Counted from the stretch's first letter, positions 1 through 8,954 are shown. The stretch is DNA of 64,000 nucleotides from Alkaliphilus peptidifermentans DSM 18978 (GCF_900101495.1 NZ_FMUS01000004.1:124001-188000), one strand, 5' to 3'. Notes: generated from the sequence alone by a model not told the origin. Program-made: numbers and translations.

Positions 1-317
1 TGATGAATCACGAAATGCTAAAATGTCGAGTTCGCCCATATTATATTTTCCATGCAAAAAAAGTCGTGGGTACTATCCACTTTAACACCTCTGTTGCAGA
101 AGGAATAGAGATAATGGAATATTTAAGGGGATATACTTCTGGAATGGCAATACCGACTTATATTATTAACGCTCCTGGAGGAAAGGGAAAAACCCCTATT
201 TTGCCCCAGTACATTATTTCCCATGGTAAAAATTATGTAAAGATTAGAACCTGGGAGGGTGAAATTATTGACTATCCTAGCTTCCCATCAAAGCCAATAG
301 AGGATATTTTCAAATAA
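1..317 (+). CDS. Lysine 2,3-aminomutase family radical SAM protein, C-terminal part (cut by window edge)
   Basis: Only the last ~105 codons are present; the frame is open to the left edge, so the ATG at position 3 is almost certainly internal. The segment matches the C-terminus of KamA-family (lysine or glutamate 2,3-aminomutase) enzymes: the RPYYIFHA strand, LRGYTSGMAIPT, and PGGKGKTP, whose second Lys corresponds to the PLP-binding lysine of the PGGGGK motif in lysine aminomutase. The family uses SAM and PLP to move an amino group by a radical route. The iron-sulfur cysteine motif lies outside the window, so the substrate (lysine or glutamate) cannot be decided. It is the only plus-strand gene in the first 26 kb and converges on rpmA. 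Confidence 0.85.
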   Translation, partial: MNHEMLKCRVRPYYIFHAKKVVGTIHFNTSVAEGIEIMEYLRGYTSGMAIPTYIINAPGGKGKTPILPQYIISHGKNYVKIRTWEGEIIDYPSFPSKPIEDIFK

Positions 318-335
318 GTAATTAATAGTAATTAA

Positions 336-360
336 AAACCACCAGCATTGCTGGTGGTTT
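336..360. terminator. Bidirectional intrinsic terminator between kamA-like gene and rpmA
   Basis: A perfect 11-bp stem (AAACCACCAGC / GCTGGTGGTTT) with a 3-nt loop lies between the convergent genes. Read on the minus strand it is followed by TTAATTAC, on the plus strand by AAATTTTAG, so either direction may be terminated; the T-run is best on the minus side. Confidence 0.8.
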
Positions 361-372
361 AAATTTTAGTTA

Positions 373-666
373 TTATAGTACAGCTTCCTTAGCATAAACA
401 CTAACTTGCTTCTTGTCTTTGCCTTTTCTTTCAAACTTAACAACTCCGTCTACCAATGCGAAAAGAGTATCATCAGAGCCTTTTCCTACATTGTTTCCTG
501 GATGAATTTTAGTTCCTCTTTGTCTAACTAGAATGTTACCAGAGCTAACAAATTGACCATCTGCTCTTTTAACTCCTAGTCTTTTAGCAATACTATCACG
601 ACCGTTTTTGGAGCTACCTACTCCCTTTTTACTAGCAAATAACTGAAGATCCATTACGAATAACAT
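373..666 (-). CDS. rpmA: 50S ribosomal protein L27 with cleavable N-terminal extension
   Basis: L27 (97 aa) sits near the peptidyl-transferase centre. The body ([30 protein letters not shown]) is typical. The protein begins with an extension ending LQLFA before SKKGVGS, the Firmicute arrangement in which the Prp protease removes the extension before assembly. The ATG at 666 is preceded by AGGAGGTG at ideal spacing. It is the last gene of the rplU-prp-rpmA operon, with the prp stop codon 3 nt upstream, and is followed by a strong hairpin terminator. Confidence 0.97.
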   Translation of the reverse strand: MLFVMDLQLFASKKGVGSSKNGRDSIAKRLGVKRADGQFVSSGNILVRQRGTKIHPGNNVGKGSDDTLFALVDGVVKFERKGKDKKQVSVYAKEAVL

Positions 667-669
667 GAC

Positions 670-1002
670 TTACACCTCCTTGTCATGAATATCTATATAC
701 TCAGAATATCCTAATTTTATATTTTTTAGTCCCATAACCATTGTCTCCAATAGTATATTGGCTTCTTGACGCTGCTTTACTGTTATGTTTTTAGGTATTT
801 TACATTGAAGAAATCCGTTATTTATCTTAAATTCAATGTCTATTTTTAGAATTTCATGTAATCCAATTATAGTAGTTTGACCAAGAACAGAAACAGCAGC
901 ACACACAATATCTTCTCCATGGGCAGCAGCCTGTGCATGTCCCGAGATATTAAACTGACAAATTTCATTAATTTCGTTTCTATAAATCGAAATTGAAATC
1001 AT
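670..1002 (-). CDS. prp: Ribosomal-processing cysteine protease Prp
   Basis: This 110-aa YsxB/DUF464-family protease lies between rplU and rpmA, its invariant position in Firmicutes. The catalytic pair is visible at the same numbers as in the characterised Staphylococcus enzyme: His22 in SGHA and Cys34 in DIVCAAVS. Family knowledge: Prp trims the N-terminal extension of L27, and the neighbouring rpmA carries that extension with the LQLFA site, so enzyme and substrate are co-transcribed. The ATG at 1002 has a weak upstream AGGA, 12 nt downstream of the rplU stop. Confidence 0.95.
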   Translation of the reverse strand: MISISIYRNEINEICQFNISGHAQAAAHGEDIVCAAVSVLGQTTIIGLHEILKIDIEFKINNGFLQCKIPKNITVKQRQEANILLETMVMGLKNIKLGYSEYIDIHDKEV

Positions 1003-1013
1003 AATGTCAAATC

Positions 1014-1325
1014 CTATGCATTGATTTTTTCAATGATTAGCTTTGTGTAAGGTTGTCTGTGTCCTTGCTTTTTTCTAAAGTCTTTTTTACGCTTAAACTT
1101 GAATATAACAATCTTTTTAGCTTTACCTTGAGTATCAACCTTAGCTTCAACACTTGCACCTTCTACAACTGGTGAACCGAAAGTTAACTTTCCATCCTTA
1201 GAAACTGCTAATACTGTGTCCAGAGTAACTACATCGCCTTCAGCAGCATTTACCTTTTCAACAAAAATAGCATCGCCTTCTTGCACTCTGTATTGCTTTC
1301 CACCTGTTTCAACAATTGCGTACAT
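1014..1325 (-). CDS. rplU: 50S ribosomal protein L21
   Basis: This 103-aa protein shows the full L21 pattern: [18 protein letters not shown] at the N-terminus and [21 protein letters not shown] at the C-terminus, which binds 23S rRNA. It is the first gene of rplU-prp-rpmA. An AGGAGGTG ribosome-binding site precedes the ATG. A structured leader with a consensus promoter lies upstream, matching the autoregulatory L21 leader known in Firmicutes. Confidence 0.98.
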   Translation of the reverse strand: MYAIVETGGKQYRVQEGDAIFVEKVNAAEGDVVTLDTVLAVSKDGKLTFGSPVVEGASVEAKVDTQGKAKKIVIFKFKRKKDFRKKQGHRQPYTKLIIEKINA

Positions 1326-1405
1326 AAATACACCTCCTCATCCCAGTCTCGCCGAATACTAGGTAACATATGTTTTATAACCCGATCCGTGCGGCTACCT
1401 ACAGA
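1326..1405 (-). ncRNA. L21 leader (cis-regulatory RNA of the rplU operon)
   Basis: Between the promoter and rplU the transcript carries a conserved block reading GTAGGTAGCCGCACGG, then GTTACCTAGTATTCGGCG, then the ribosome-binding site. The TAGGTA at plus positions 1396-1401 pairs with TACCTA at 1360-1365, closing a helix just before the Shine-Dalgarno. This layout recalls the L21 leader family, thought to mediate feedback by L21. Boundaries are approximate, and the family assignment is by recollection of the motif. Confidence 0.7.
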
Positions 1406-1410
1406 AATAT

Positions 1411-1439
1411 ATATTATCATAGTAGTAAGATTCTGTCAA
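1411..1439 (-). promoter_or_regulatory. Sigma-A promoter of rplU-prp-rpmA
   Basis: On the minus strand TTGACA (1439-1434), a 17-nt spacer and TAATAT (1416-1411) form a near-perfect vegetative promoter. Predicted start is around 1404, giving a leader of about 80 nt that contains the L21 leader structure. Confidence 0.85.
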
Positions 1440-1449
1440 CCCTTTACTA

Positions 1450-2946
1450 TTACTTTTCTTCAATGGCTTTCTCAACAATTTCCCGACTTCCCATTAGTTT
1501 AAGTTTGATATCGCCGTAGGGGACAAAATCACTTTCAGTGAAATAGGTAGTAATTTGGGTAATAGCTTCCATTTCCTTCAGCAACTCATTTTGTTCTTTT
1601 ATATCATGTAATGAAAAAGGATGAACTTGAAAAAGCACTGCATTACAGCTGGTATGATGCATCATTCGCTTCAATTGCTTTTCTATTTTTCTAAACAAAT
1701 GATACTCTGATAATATTTGTCCTGTTCCATTACAATATTTACATTCCTTTTGTAGATGAAAATCCAACCTCTGTCTCACCTTTTTACGTGTTATTTCCAC
1801 TAGTCCAAGGTTAGTCATCCCTAAAATCTTAGTTTTAGTACGATCCTTTGCTAAAGCCTTCTCAAGAGCCTTTAAGACCTTTTCATCATGGGCTTCATTG
1901 GTCATATCTATAAAATCAACAATAATTATACCACCTATGTCTCGAAGCCTTAATTGCTTTGCTATCACTTCTGTTGCTTCTATATTAGTATTATACACAG
2001 TATCATCTAAATCTACACTTCCTACATATTTTCCAGTATTGACATCTATAACAGTCAATGCTTCTGTTGTATCTAATACAATATAGCCACCACTTTTCAG
2101 CCATATCTTTCTCGCCATACTTTTTTCAATCTGATTCTCTAGGTTATACTGAAGAAAAATATCTTCATCTTCATCCATCAAAACAAGTCTATCCTTCAAT
2201 GTGGGTGAAATTAGATCAACAAGCTCCTTTGCACCTTTATATACCTCTTGATCATTGATAATAAAACGTTGTATTTCTTTACTAAATATATCTCGAATGG
2301 TTCGATTAACTAAATCAAAATCCCTATGAATAAGCCGTGGAGCAAACCCTAATTTTTTTTCCTTTTCAATTCTTTGCCATAGCTTAAGTAAAAATTTGAT
2401 GTCATCTTTAAAATCTTCCTTGCTTTTTCCTTCAGCTACTGTTCTAATTATTACCCCCATGTTTTTAGGTCTTACTTCATCAATTTCTAACTTTAATCTT
2501 TCCCTTTCCTCTTCATTACCAATTCTTCTGGAAATACCAATATAGTCAGTTGACGGCATTAATACCAGGTATCTACCAGGAAGTGTAATATGGGTTGTTA
2601 CTCTGGCCCCCTTAGTGCCTATAGGCTCCTTAATAACCTGTACCAATATCTCTTGTCCTGCTTTAAGTACTTCTTTAATAGAAAGGTCTTTATAGGCTTC
2701 TGTTTCGATATTTAAAATATCTTGTGGAATAGCATCCTTAACATACAAAAAACTGTTTTTCTCCAAGCCAATATCCACAAAAGCTGCCTGCATCCCCGGT
2801 AATACATTGGCAACCCTACCTTTATAAATATTACCTGCAATACGCTTATCGTTTTTCCTCTCTATGTACAGTTCAACCAATTCTTTATTCTCAATAAAAG
2901 CCATTCTGGTTTCTGTAATCCCTGCATCTACAATAATTTCATTCAC
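1450..2946 (-). CDS. rng: Ribonuclease G (Rne/Rng family)
   Basis: A single-strand-specific endoribonuclease of about 498 aa. Visible features: an N-terminal S1 RNA-binding region (GNIYKGRVANVLPGMQAAFV), the DNase-I-like catalytic part with Asp residues in VIDVNTGKY and IVDFIDM that bind the metal, and the zinc-link CKYCNGTG used for dimerisation. The open frame extends to a TTG at 2961, but a GTG at 2946 has a well-placed GGGAG 8 nt upstream and gives the usual N-terminus (NEIIVDAG). It follows the two radical-SAM-associated genes closely, suggesting one operon; the same arrangement is common in Clostridia. Confidence 0.93.
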   Translation of the reverse strand: MNEIIVDAGITETRMAFIENKELVELYIERKNDKRIAGNIYKGRVANVLPGMQAAFVDIGLEKNSFLYVKDAIPQDILNIETEAYKDLSIKEVLKAGQEILVQVIKEPIGTKGARVTTHITLPGRYLVLMPSTDYIGISRRIGNEEERERLKLEIDEVRPKNMGVIIRTVAEGKSKEDFKDDIKFLLKLWQRIEKEKKLGFAPRLIHRDFDLVNRTIRDIFSKEIQRFIINDQEVYKGAKELVDLISPTLKDRLVLMDEDEDIFLQYNLENQIEKSMARKIWLKSGGYIVLDTTEALTVIDVNTGKYVGSVDLDDTVYNTNIEATEVIAKQLRLRDIGGIIIVDFIDMTNEAHDEKVLKALEKALAKDRTKTKILGMTNLGLVEITRKKVRQRLDFHLQKECKYCNGTGQILSEYHLFRKIEKQLKRMMHHTSCNAVLFQVHPFSLHDIKEQNELLKEMEAITQITTYFTESDFVPYGDIKLKLMGSREIVEKAIEEK

Positions 2947-2966
2947 TTTCCCAACTCCCAACCTAA

Positions 2967-3698
2967 TTATATGCTCTTTAAATCCTCTAAAGGTGTAACA
3001 AAGGTTCCCTCCACCTCTTTAAAAAGCTCTAGTCTATGAATCCTCATTGATTCCAAATTAATTTGCAATTGAGTAAGCTCCATAAGCTTTTCGATTACAA
3101 TTTCAGGCTTTAGATTACCTACACTTCCAGCAGCCAGATTCATTTTAAAAATAGCTTGCTCTTCCTCCAGCGAAAGGAGTTCTATAGAATAAATATTGGG
3201 TCTTATATCTACATGTTGAACAGTTTTTTGGTTTTTCCTGCCCTTTTTCTTTTTTTCCTTTATTAATACAATTTCCTCCAGTCCAGTAAATCTTTCTAGC
3301 TCAGTAGTTAATTCTTCTTTACTTATTGGAGTCTGAAGGCTGACCTTAACAAGATATACGGATCTTTTAATTACTGCCATTAAGGATTCTTCCTTTGATG
3401 ATATATAGGTACATTGAATTATTTTCAGACCATTTGGAAGCACATTATTAAGCCTATCTACGAAGCTTTCTGTTTGTATTTCTTCATCCAGCTGAATATC
3501 AATATACTCTGCAGCGCTGCTTATTCCCAAGCCTAGAGCGGTGGCAAAGGCCATAATTGGGTGAGGATTAAAGCCTTGAGTATGAGATATGGGTATGTTG
3601 GCTCTTCTCATTGCTCTTTCAAAAACCCTCATTAAGTCAAGATGGGATATAAAAATCAGATCTTCATTCTTCGAAAATCTAGCACGTAGTCTAAACAT
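2967..3698 (-). CDS. TIGR03936-family (DUF2344) radical-SAM-associated protein
   Basis: A 243-aa protein of unknown function, recognised by FRLRARFSK at the start, ISHLDLMRVFERA and the SHTQGFNPHP segment. In many genomes it is encoded beside, or fused to, the TIGR03960 radical SAM protein, as here. The longest frame begins at 3758 inside the upstream gene, but the ATG at 3698 overlaps the upstream TAA by one base (TAATG) and has AGGGGG 9 nt away, so it is preferred; this implies translational coupling. A role in tRNA or ribosome modification with RNase G next door is only a guess. Confidence 0.85.
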   Translation of the reverse strand: MFRLRARFSKNEDLIFISHLDLMRVFERAMRRANIPISHTQGFNPHPIMAFATALGLGISSAAEYIDIQLDEEIQTESFVDRLNNVLPNGLKIIQCTYISSKEESLMAVIKRSVYLVKVSLQTPISKEELTTELERFTGLEEIVLIKEKKKKGRKNQKTVQHVDIRPNIYSIELLSLEEEQAIFKMNLAAGSVGNLKPEIVIEKLMELTQLQINLESMRIHRLELFKEVEGTFVTPLEDLKSI

Positions 3699-5539
3699 TA
3701 GCATATACCCCCTATAAATCCTTGATTTATTCCACAGCCGGAACAATTGGTACGACAATCCACTGTTAGTTCTCCAGACTTTGCTTTTTCATTCTCTCTT
3801 ACTAAAAAATCCTTACTAACTCCAACATCTATATGATCCCATGGAAGAATTTCATCGTAGCTACGTCTTCTATTTGCATAAAAGGCTGGATCAATCTCAC
3901 ATTCATCGAATACCTTCATCCATCTGTCAAAATCGAAATGCTCCATCCAACCGTCAAATTTACATCCTACTTCTAATCCTCGTGCCAATACTTTAGACAG
4001 TCTCCTATCACCTCTAGCAAATACAGCCTCCAAAAAGCTTGTTTTAGCATCATGATAATTAAAGGTTATTTTTTTACTTCTTAATCCATCAACAAGAAAT
4101 TTCTGTTTTTCATATATTGCTTCTAATGTATCCAGTGGCTCCCATTGAAATGGTGTAAAGGGTTTTGGTACAAAGGTTGAAGCACTTACAGTAACATTTA
4201 AACCCTTACCACGCTTTTCTTTTTCTGTATGATAATAGCTGTCTACAACCTTCAAGGCCAAGTCACGTATACCATCAAGGTCCTCAAAGGATTCCGTCGG
4301 AAGACCTATCATAAAATAAAGCTTTACACTACTCCAACCAAGACTAAAGGCCTTTTCAACTGCATTCGTTAGGTCATCTTCTGTTAGTCCTTTATTGATT
4401 ACATCCCTTAGTCGTTGACTTCCTGCTTCAGGTGCAAATGTAAGTCCAGTTTTTCTAATTTTTTGTATTTCTTGTATAAGCTCAAAGGTAAAATTATCTA
4501 ACCTTAAGGATGGTAAAGAAATACCTACTTTATCCTTCTCGTATTCATCAATTAAATGTCTTACCAGCTTGTCCAATTTGGAATAGTCACTTGTACTAAG
4601 TGATGCTAAAGATATCTCTTCATATCCGGTATTTGCAAGTAATTTCTCTGTTAAATCCTTTAATCGATCAAATCCCTTTTCTCGTACTGGACGATAAATC
4701 ATGCCGGCTTGACAAAATCGACAACCCCGGGTACATCCTCTAAATACCTCCAGCATAATACGATCGTGCACTGTATTTATGTAGGGTACAATTATTTCTT
4801 CTGGGTAGAAAACCTCATCTAAGTTTTCAATTATTCTTTTTGTTATTTTCTCAGGTACCGAATTATTTACTGGACTTACAGCTTTTATAGGTCCCTCCTG
4901 ATGGTACTCAACATTATATAAACTAGGTATATATACTCCTTGTATAGGTGCAATTTTAAGTAAAAAATCGCTTCTTTTAAAATCATCCTTCTTTTTCATG
5001 TTTTCGTAATCCTTTATCACTTCCAGCGTAACTTCTTCTGCTTCCCCAAGAATTACTATATCAACAAAATCTGCAAGAGGCTCTGGGTTATAGGCGCAGG
5101 GTCCACCCACCATTATAAGTGGATCTTCTTCTCCTCTTTCACTGGCAAACAATGGTATGCCTGCCAAATTCAGCATGTTCAATATATTAGTATAGCTTAG
5201 TTCGTATTGCAGGGTGAAGCCTAAAAAATCAAAATGTTTAATTGGCTGTCTACTCTCAAGACCAAATAAAGGAATCTTATTTTTTCGCATCTCTTCTTCC
5301 ATATCTATAGCGGGAGAAAAAACCCTTTCACAAAAAATATTATCTTCTTTATTTAATAGGTGGTAAAGTATCTGCATACCAAGGTGACTCATCCCAATTT
5401 CATAGATATCTGGAAAGCAAAATCCAAAGCGTATTGTTTCGGTATCTATATTCTTATGATAACTATTTAACTCGTTTCCTAAATATCGGGCAGGTTTCTC
5501 TACCCGAAAAAGTATATCATGTATATCTAGCCTATTCAT
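3698..5539 (-). CDS. TIGR03960-family radical SAM protein
   Basis: A large (613 aa) radical SAM enzyme. The iron-sulfur motif CTRGCRFC (Cx3Cx2C) is near residue 270, after an N-terminal region resembling B12-binding-type radical SAM proteins (FGFCFPDIYEIGMSHLGMQ; VGGPCAYNPEPLADF). A second cysteine cluster closes the protein (CRTNCSGCG). Substrate is unknown. It is the first gene of the group TIGR03960-TIGR03936-rng, and its stop codon overlaps the next start. Confidence 0.88.
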   Translation of the reverse strand: MNRLDIHDILFRVEKPARYLGNELNSYHKNIDTETIRFGFCFPDIYEIGMSHLGMQILYHLLNKEDNIFCERVFSPAIDMEEEMRKNKIPLFGLESRQPIKHFDFLGFTLQYELSYTNILNMLNLAGIPLFASERGEEDPLIMVGGPCAYNPEPLADFVDIVILGEAEEVTLEVIKDYENMKKKDDFKRSDFLLKIAPIQGVYIPSLYNVEYHQEGPIKAVSPVNNSVPEKITKRIIENLDEVFYPEEIIVPYINTVHDRIMLEVFRGCTRGCRFCQAGMIYRPVREKGFDRLKDLTEKLLANTGYEEISLASLSTSDYSKLDKLVRHLIDEYEKDKVGISLPSLRLDNFTFELIQEIQKIRKTGLTFAPEAGSQRLRDVINKGLTEDDLTNAVEKAFSLGWSSVKLYFMIGLPTESFEDLDGIRDLALKVVDSYYHTEKEKRGKGLNVTVSASTFVPKPFTPFQWEPLDTLEAIYEKQKFLVDGLRSKKITFNYHDAKTSFLEAVFARGDRRLSKVLARGLEVGCKFDGWMEHFDFDRWMKVFDECEIDPAFYANRRRSYDEILPWDHIDVGVSKDFLVRENEKAKSGELTVDCRTNCSGCGINQGFIGGIC

Positions 5540-5611
5540 CTATGTACCTCCAATCAGTATTAAAAAACTTACCTTATAAGTATATGATAACATAAAGAGT
5601 TTGAAAATATG

Positions 5612-6511
5612 TTATTGTATACTTTCTTTTCGTTTTATTATTTTTATGTACGCAATCAGCGTAATTTGACCACCATATTTAGATATACCATCAATAATTT
5701 GACTTTCCGTAAGTGTTCCAATCAGCATGCCTTCCCTGTCAATTACGGTAACAAAATGGTACTTTCCAGATTTGAAGGAACTAAATATCATGTTCAAATT
5801 CACTGCATCTAAAACAGTTAAGTGTTCAGTATTCATGATTCCCTTATTTAATAATGTTTCTTTTTTTCTGATGATCTCCTTCATAAGAAGAAAAACAGCC
5901 ATCTTTTTTTCTGCATTAGCTTGATAATATAGATACATGGCTAATGGAATTAAGTAGATGTTATCTAATGATAAGTAGGACAAATATATACCTAATACTA
6001 GTATCATTATTGAAAATACTTTCCCTATAGCTATAGACAAAAGCGTAGATTTCTGAATGCCATAAAATATAGATATAATAGCTCGTAATACCCTCCCGCC
6101 ATCCAACGGGAAAATAGGCAATAGGTTAAATGCTCCTATTGCCACATTTGAAAGTTGAAAAAAATATATATACGGGCTTCCTACTATATTATAAAAAATA
6201 AGCAATTCAGCAAGAAATAATAATAATAAATTTGAAAATGGACCTGCTGCTGCTATCAAAACTTCATGGGATGGTTTAATTACATAATCATGATCCATCT
6301 TGGCTACTCCACCAAAGGGAAACAATTCTATTTTTTCTATTTTAACATTTACCTTTTTGGCTACAAGATAATGGGATATTTCGTGAATAAAAACAACAAG
6401 GAAGATAATTAGCATCTCCCTTAAATATCCAAAAACAAAGCTTATTAGAAAAATAGGTAATAAAAGCCTATTAATTTTTAATTTTAAATCTCCCACCTGA
6501 AAGGTTTTCAT
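5612..6511 (-). CDS. spoIVFB: Intramembrane metalloprotease SpoIVFB-like (site-2 protease, M50)
   Basis: A 299-aa polytopic membrane protease. The zinc motif HEISH spans residues 43-47 and the third ligand Asp is at 137 in PLDGGR. These are the same positions as in Bacillus subtilis SpoIVFB, which cleaves pro-sigma-K in the mother cell. The C-terminal ~85 residues resemble a CBS domain, also as in SpoIVFB. It lies directly downstream of the SpoIVFA-like gene and near minD, reproducing the Bacillus order. Identity as the pro-sigma-K protease is inferred; a general site-2 protease is the alternative. Confidence 0.85.
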   Translation of the reverse strand: MKTFQVGDLKLKINRLLLPIFLISFVFGYLREMLIIFLVVFIHEISHYLVAKKVNVKIEKIELFPFGGVAKMDHDYVIKPSHEVLIAAAGPFSNLLLLFLAELLIFYNIVGSPYIYFFQLSNVAIGAFNLLPIFPLDGGRVLRAIISIFYGIQKSTLLSIAIGKVFSIMILVLGIYLSYLSLDNIYLIPLAMYLYYQANAEKKMAVFLLMKEIIRKKETLLNKGIMNTEHLTVLDAVNLNMIFSSFKSGKYHFVTVIDREGMLIGTLTESQIIDGISKYGGQITLIAYIKIIKRKESIQ

Positions 6512-6530
6512 GTCATGCCCACCTTAATTA

Positions 6531-7241
6531 TTATATTTTAATATCATCTTTGAGTACATCTATATACTCAAGTGGGTTTATAGCTTCTTTTCTATACCAC
6601 ATTTCAAACAGTAACTTATCAGAGCTTATTCCAATTAACTCTCCCTTTACAATTCTTTGATTAATTTCTACATTTGTTGACTGAAGATGTTTATATATTG
6701 ATATAAGTTCACCTCGATGTTTAACAACTAAATAATGCCCTAATGCCTGACTAGAGCTTGCCTCTATAACTACTCCGTCGCCTGTTGCCACCACCTTCTG
6801 ACCGTCTGATTCCTTAAGCAGTATTCCATTTAATGTCTTGTTGGTATCTGGATCTACTTCATTAAAACTTAGGACAATTTGTCCATCCATAGGAAGTATG
6901 AATTCACTTCCTACATCAGTATTAAGATTTAATACTGCCAATAGTTTATCACTCGTGCCTATCATACCCTTGCTCCAATTTAACGCTGTATAGTAAGATT
7001 CCTTTAAATCAAACTCCTTATTTACCTGTAGTTGTATACTATCTATTACTTTATAATTAAATCTATTGTCAATTACCTTGATAGTATAAAGAATAGCTAT
7101 TAATGAAACACAAATAATACTCCTAATCACTGTTTTTTTTACCCATCCATGGAAGTCTATTTTAAAGGATCCATTATCGTCACTAGTAAAGCTATTTTGA
7201 AATATTCTTAATGGCTGTTGATTTCTTCTCATTAAGCTCAT
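6531..7241 (-). CDS. spoIVFA: SpoIVFA-like membrane protein with degenerate LytM (M23) domain
   Basis: A 236-aa protein with a cytoplasmic N-terminus, one membrane span near residues 34-52 and a C-terminal LytM-like domain (GDGVVIEASS, YKHLQS, GELIGIS). Where active M23 peptidases have HxH followed by FE, this protein has LLFEMW, so the zinc site appears incomplete and the domain is probably structural. That fits SpoIVFA, the inhibitory and anchoring partner of SpoIVFB, encoded 20 bp downstream. Some pipelines would call it a peptidoglycan peptidase. The start at 7241 has AAAGGGAG upstream at a longer-than-ideal distance. Confidence 0.72.
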   Translation of the reverse strand: MSLMRRNQQPLRIFQNSFTSDDNGSFKIDFHGWVKKTVIRSIICVSLIAILYTIKVIDNRFNYKVIDSIQLQVNKEFDLKESYYTALNWSKGMIGTSDKLLAVLNLNTDVGSEFILPMDGQIVLSFNEVDPDTNKTLNGILLKESDGQKVVATGDGVVIEASSSQALGHYLVVKHRGELISIYKHLQSTNVEINQRIVKGELIGISSDKLLFEMWYRKEAINPLEYIDVLKDDIKI

Positions 7242-7332
7242 CTGTAATTCTCACTCCCTTTGCATAGATTACTATAATATATTGTTTAAGTGAGTATTTT
7301 ATTACAATGGCTAGGTGGATTTTAACCGCAAT

Positions 7333-7359
7333 AAAAAAAGACTATTTTGAAAATAGTCT
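7333..7359 (-). terminator. Terminator after the minCDE-mgsA operon
   Basis: A 10-bp inverted repeat (AGACTATTTT / AAAATAGTCT, plus 7339-7359) is followed on the minus strand by seven T residues. It separates mgsA from the sporulation pair spoIVFA-spoIVFB, which must therefore have its own promoter. Confidence 0.8.
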
Positions 7360-7424
7360 CTAACAATAATTTTAAATTTAAATAATACCTATTAAATTCT
7401 CTATTTTCTTCGTCTCTATTAGCA

Positions 7425-7838
7425 TTACTTATTTAGAGTTTGGGTTCTTCTATGTTTCCGCCACTCCATATCTCCACGTTCAAGTCCACGTATTAACAAT
7501 TCACCAGTTGCAATATTTGTGGCAACTGGAATCATATGTACATCGCATAAGCGAATAAGGGCTTGAATATCTGGTTCGTGGGGCTGCGATGTCATGGGGT
7601 CCCTTAAAAATATCACCATATCCATCCTATTTTCAGCTATTTCAGCACCAATTTGCTGATCGCCTCCCAATGGACCAGATTCAAATCTATGTACATTTAA
7701 GCTGGTGGCTTCCATTATTCGCTTTCCAGTGGTGCCTGTAGCAAATAATACATGGGGCTTAAGAATATTCTCATAAGCTGTAACAAAGCTTATCATTAAA
7801 TCCTTTTTTTTATCATGTGCAATAAGTGCAATATTCAT
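7425..7838 (-). CDS. mgsA: Methylglyoxal synthase
   Basis: Converts dihydroxyacetone phosphate to methylglyoxal and phosphate, a glycolytic bypass when phosphate is low. The 137-aa length is typical. Recognisable parts are [10 protein letters not shown], the phosphate-binding [19 protein letters not shown] with the catalytic Asp60 (equivalent to E. coli Asp71), and QPHEPD with His87 (E. coli His98). It is the last gene after minE, with a 15-bp gap, a linkage common in Clostridia, and is followed by a strong terminator. Confidence 0.96.
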   Translation of the reverse strand: MNIALIAHDKKKDLMISFVTAYENILKPHVLFATGTTGKRIMEATSLNVHRFESGPLGGDQQIGAEIAENRMDMVIFLRDPMTSQPHEPDIQALIRLCDVHMIPVATNIATGELLIRGLERGDMEWRKHRRTQTLNK

Positions 7839-7853
7839 AAATAACCTCCAGAG

Positions 7854-8141
7854 TTAATCACGATATCTATCCTTCATTTTTCGGATAGGAATGTTTGCTA
7901 CCAAAGCAGGAATTGAAGTCTCGTCGAATTCTCTCTTGGTTTTTATAATCTTAATTTCCAAGCCTTCTTCATCAATTTCCATGTAATCAGAAATAACTTT
8001 AATGATATCCCCCTTCACCATTTCAAGAAAGTGAGGAGAGCAATTGGTTCTGTCATGTACCAGCACCAGTTTCAGCCTTTCCTTTGCAACGTTTTTACTT
8101 GTTCCACTATCTCTACTAAAAAATTTAAATAGATCCATCAT
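7854..8141 (-). CDS. minE: Cell division topological specificity factor MinE
   Basis: MinE stimulates the MinD ATPase and drives Min oscillation. The N-terminal amphipathic segment (MDLFKFF) and the anti-MinCD region (AKERLKLVLVHDRTNCSP) are present, followed by the dimerisation domain. The frame extends to a TTG at 8156, but tandem ATGs at 8141 and 8138 follow a GGAGGGGGAG ribosome-binding site, so the shorter form of about 95 aa is preferred. Carrying MinE, not DivIVA alone, is typical of many Clostridia. Confidence 0.94.
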   Translation of the reverse strand: MMDLFKFFSRDSGTSKNVAKERLKLVLVHDRTNCSPHFLEMVKGDIIKVISDYMEIDEEGLEIKIIKTKREFDETSIPALVANIPIRKMKDRYRD

Positions 8142-8159
8142 ATCTCCCCCTCCCAATTC

Positions 8160-8954
8160 TTATTTAAATCCGAAGATTTTTCTTAGTTTAGAAACAAACC
8201 CGTCATCAGTCTCCATATTTACAAAAGGTACTTCTTCTCCAATAATTCTCCTTGTGATATTTCTATAGGCTTGACCTGCTAGTGAGTTATTATCCGTTAC
8301 TACTGGTTCACCCTTGTTAGTGGAAATTACAATTGATTCATCATCTGGTACTACACCAAGTAAATCAATAGCCAAGATATCAATCATGTCTTCGATATTC
8401 ATCATATCGCCTTTTTTTACCATCTCTATTCTAATTCTATTAATAATTAAGGAAGGATTTCTTAATTCAGCAGCTTCTAATAGGCCAATAATCCTATCAG
8501 CATCTCTTACAGCAGATATCTCCGGTGTTGTCACAACAATTGCTCTATCGGCACCAGCTATAGCATTTCTAAAACCCTGCTCAATTCCTGCAGGACAATC
8601 GATAATAATATAATCATACATTTCTTTTAACTCTGCAGTTAATTTCTGCATTTGCTCAGGAGTAATCGCATTCTTATCTCTTGTTTGAGCTGCCGGAAGT
8701 AGAAATAAGCCTTCATATCGTTTATCTTTAATTAATGCCTGCTTCAAACGACAAACGCCTTCGACAACATCAACAATATCATAAACAATGCGATTCTCAA
8801 GACCCATTACAACATCTAAATTTCTTAAGCCAATATCGGCATCTACAACAACAGTTTTATACCCTAATTTTGCAAGTCCTGTCCCTAAATTTGCGGTAGT
8901 AGTAGTCTTTCCTACACCGCCTTTTCCCGATGTTACTACGATAACTTGTGACAT
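8160..8954 (-). CDS. minD: Septum site-determining ATPase MinD
   Basis: A membrane-associated ParA-family ATPase that recruits MinC and positions the division site. The deviant Walker A (GKGGVGKTT, with signature Lys11) and Asp-rich switch (VVDADIGLRNLD) are clear. The C-terminal amphipathic membrane-targeting helix is FVSKLRKIFGFK. It is 264 aa, within the usual length. It lies between minC and minE with short gaps, forming the operon minC-minD-minE-mgsA. Confidence 0.98.
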   Translation of the reverse strand: MSQVIVVTSGKGGVGKTTTTANLGTGLAKLGYKTVVVDADIGLRNLDVVMGLENRIVYDIVDVVEGVCRLKQALIKDKRYEGLFLLPAAQTRDKNAITPEQMQKLTAELKEMYDYIIIDCPAGIEQGFRNAIAGADRAIVVTTPEISAVRDADRIIGLLEAAELRNPSLIINRIRIEMVKKGDMMNIEDMIDILAIDLLGVVPDDESIVISTNKGEPVVTDNNSLAGQAYRNITRRIIGEEVPFVNMETDDGFVSKLRKIFGFK

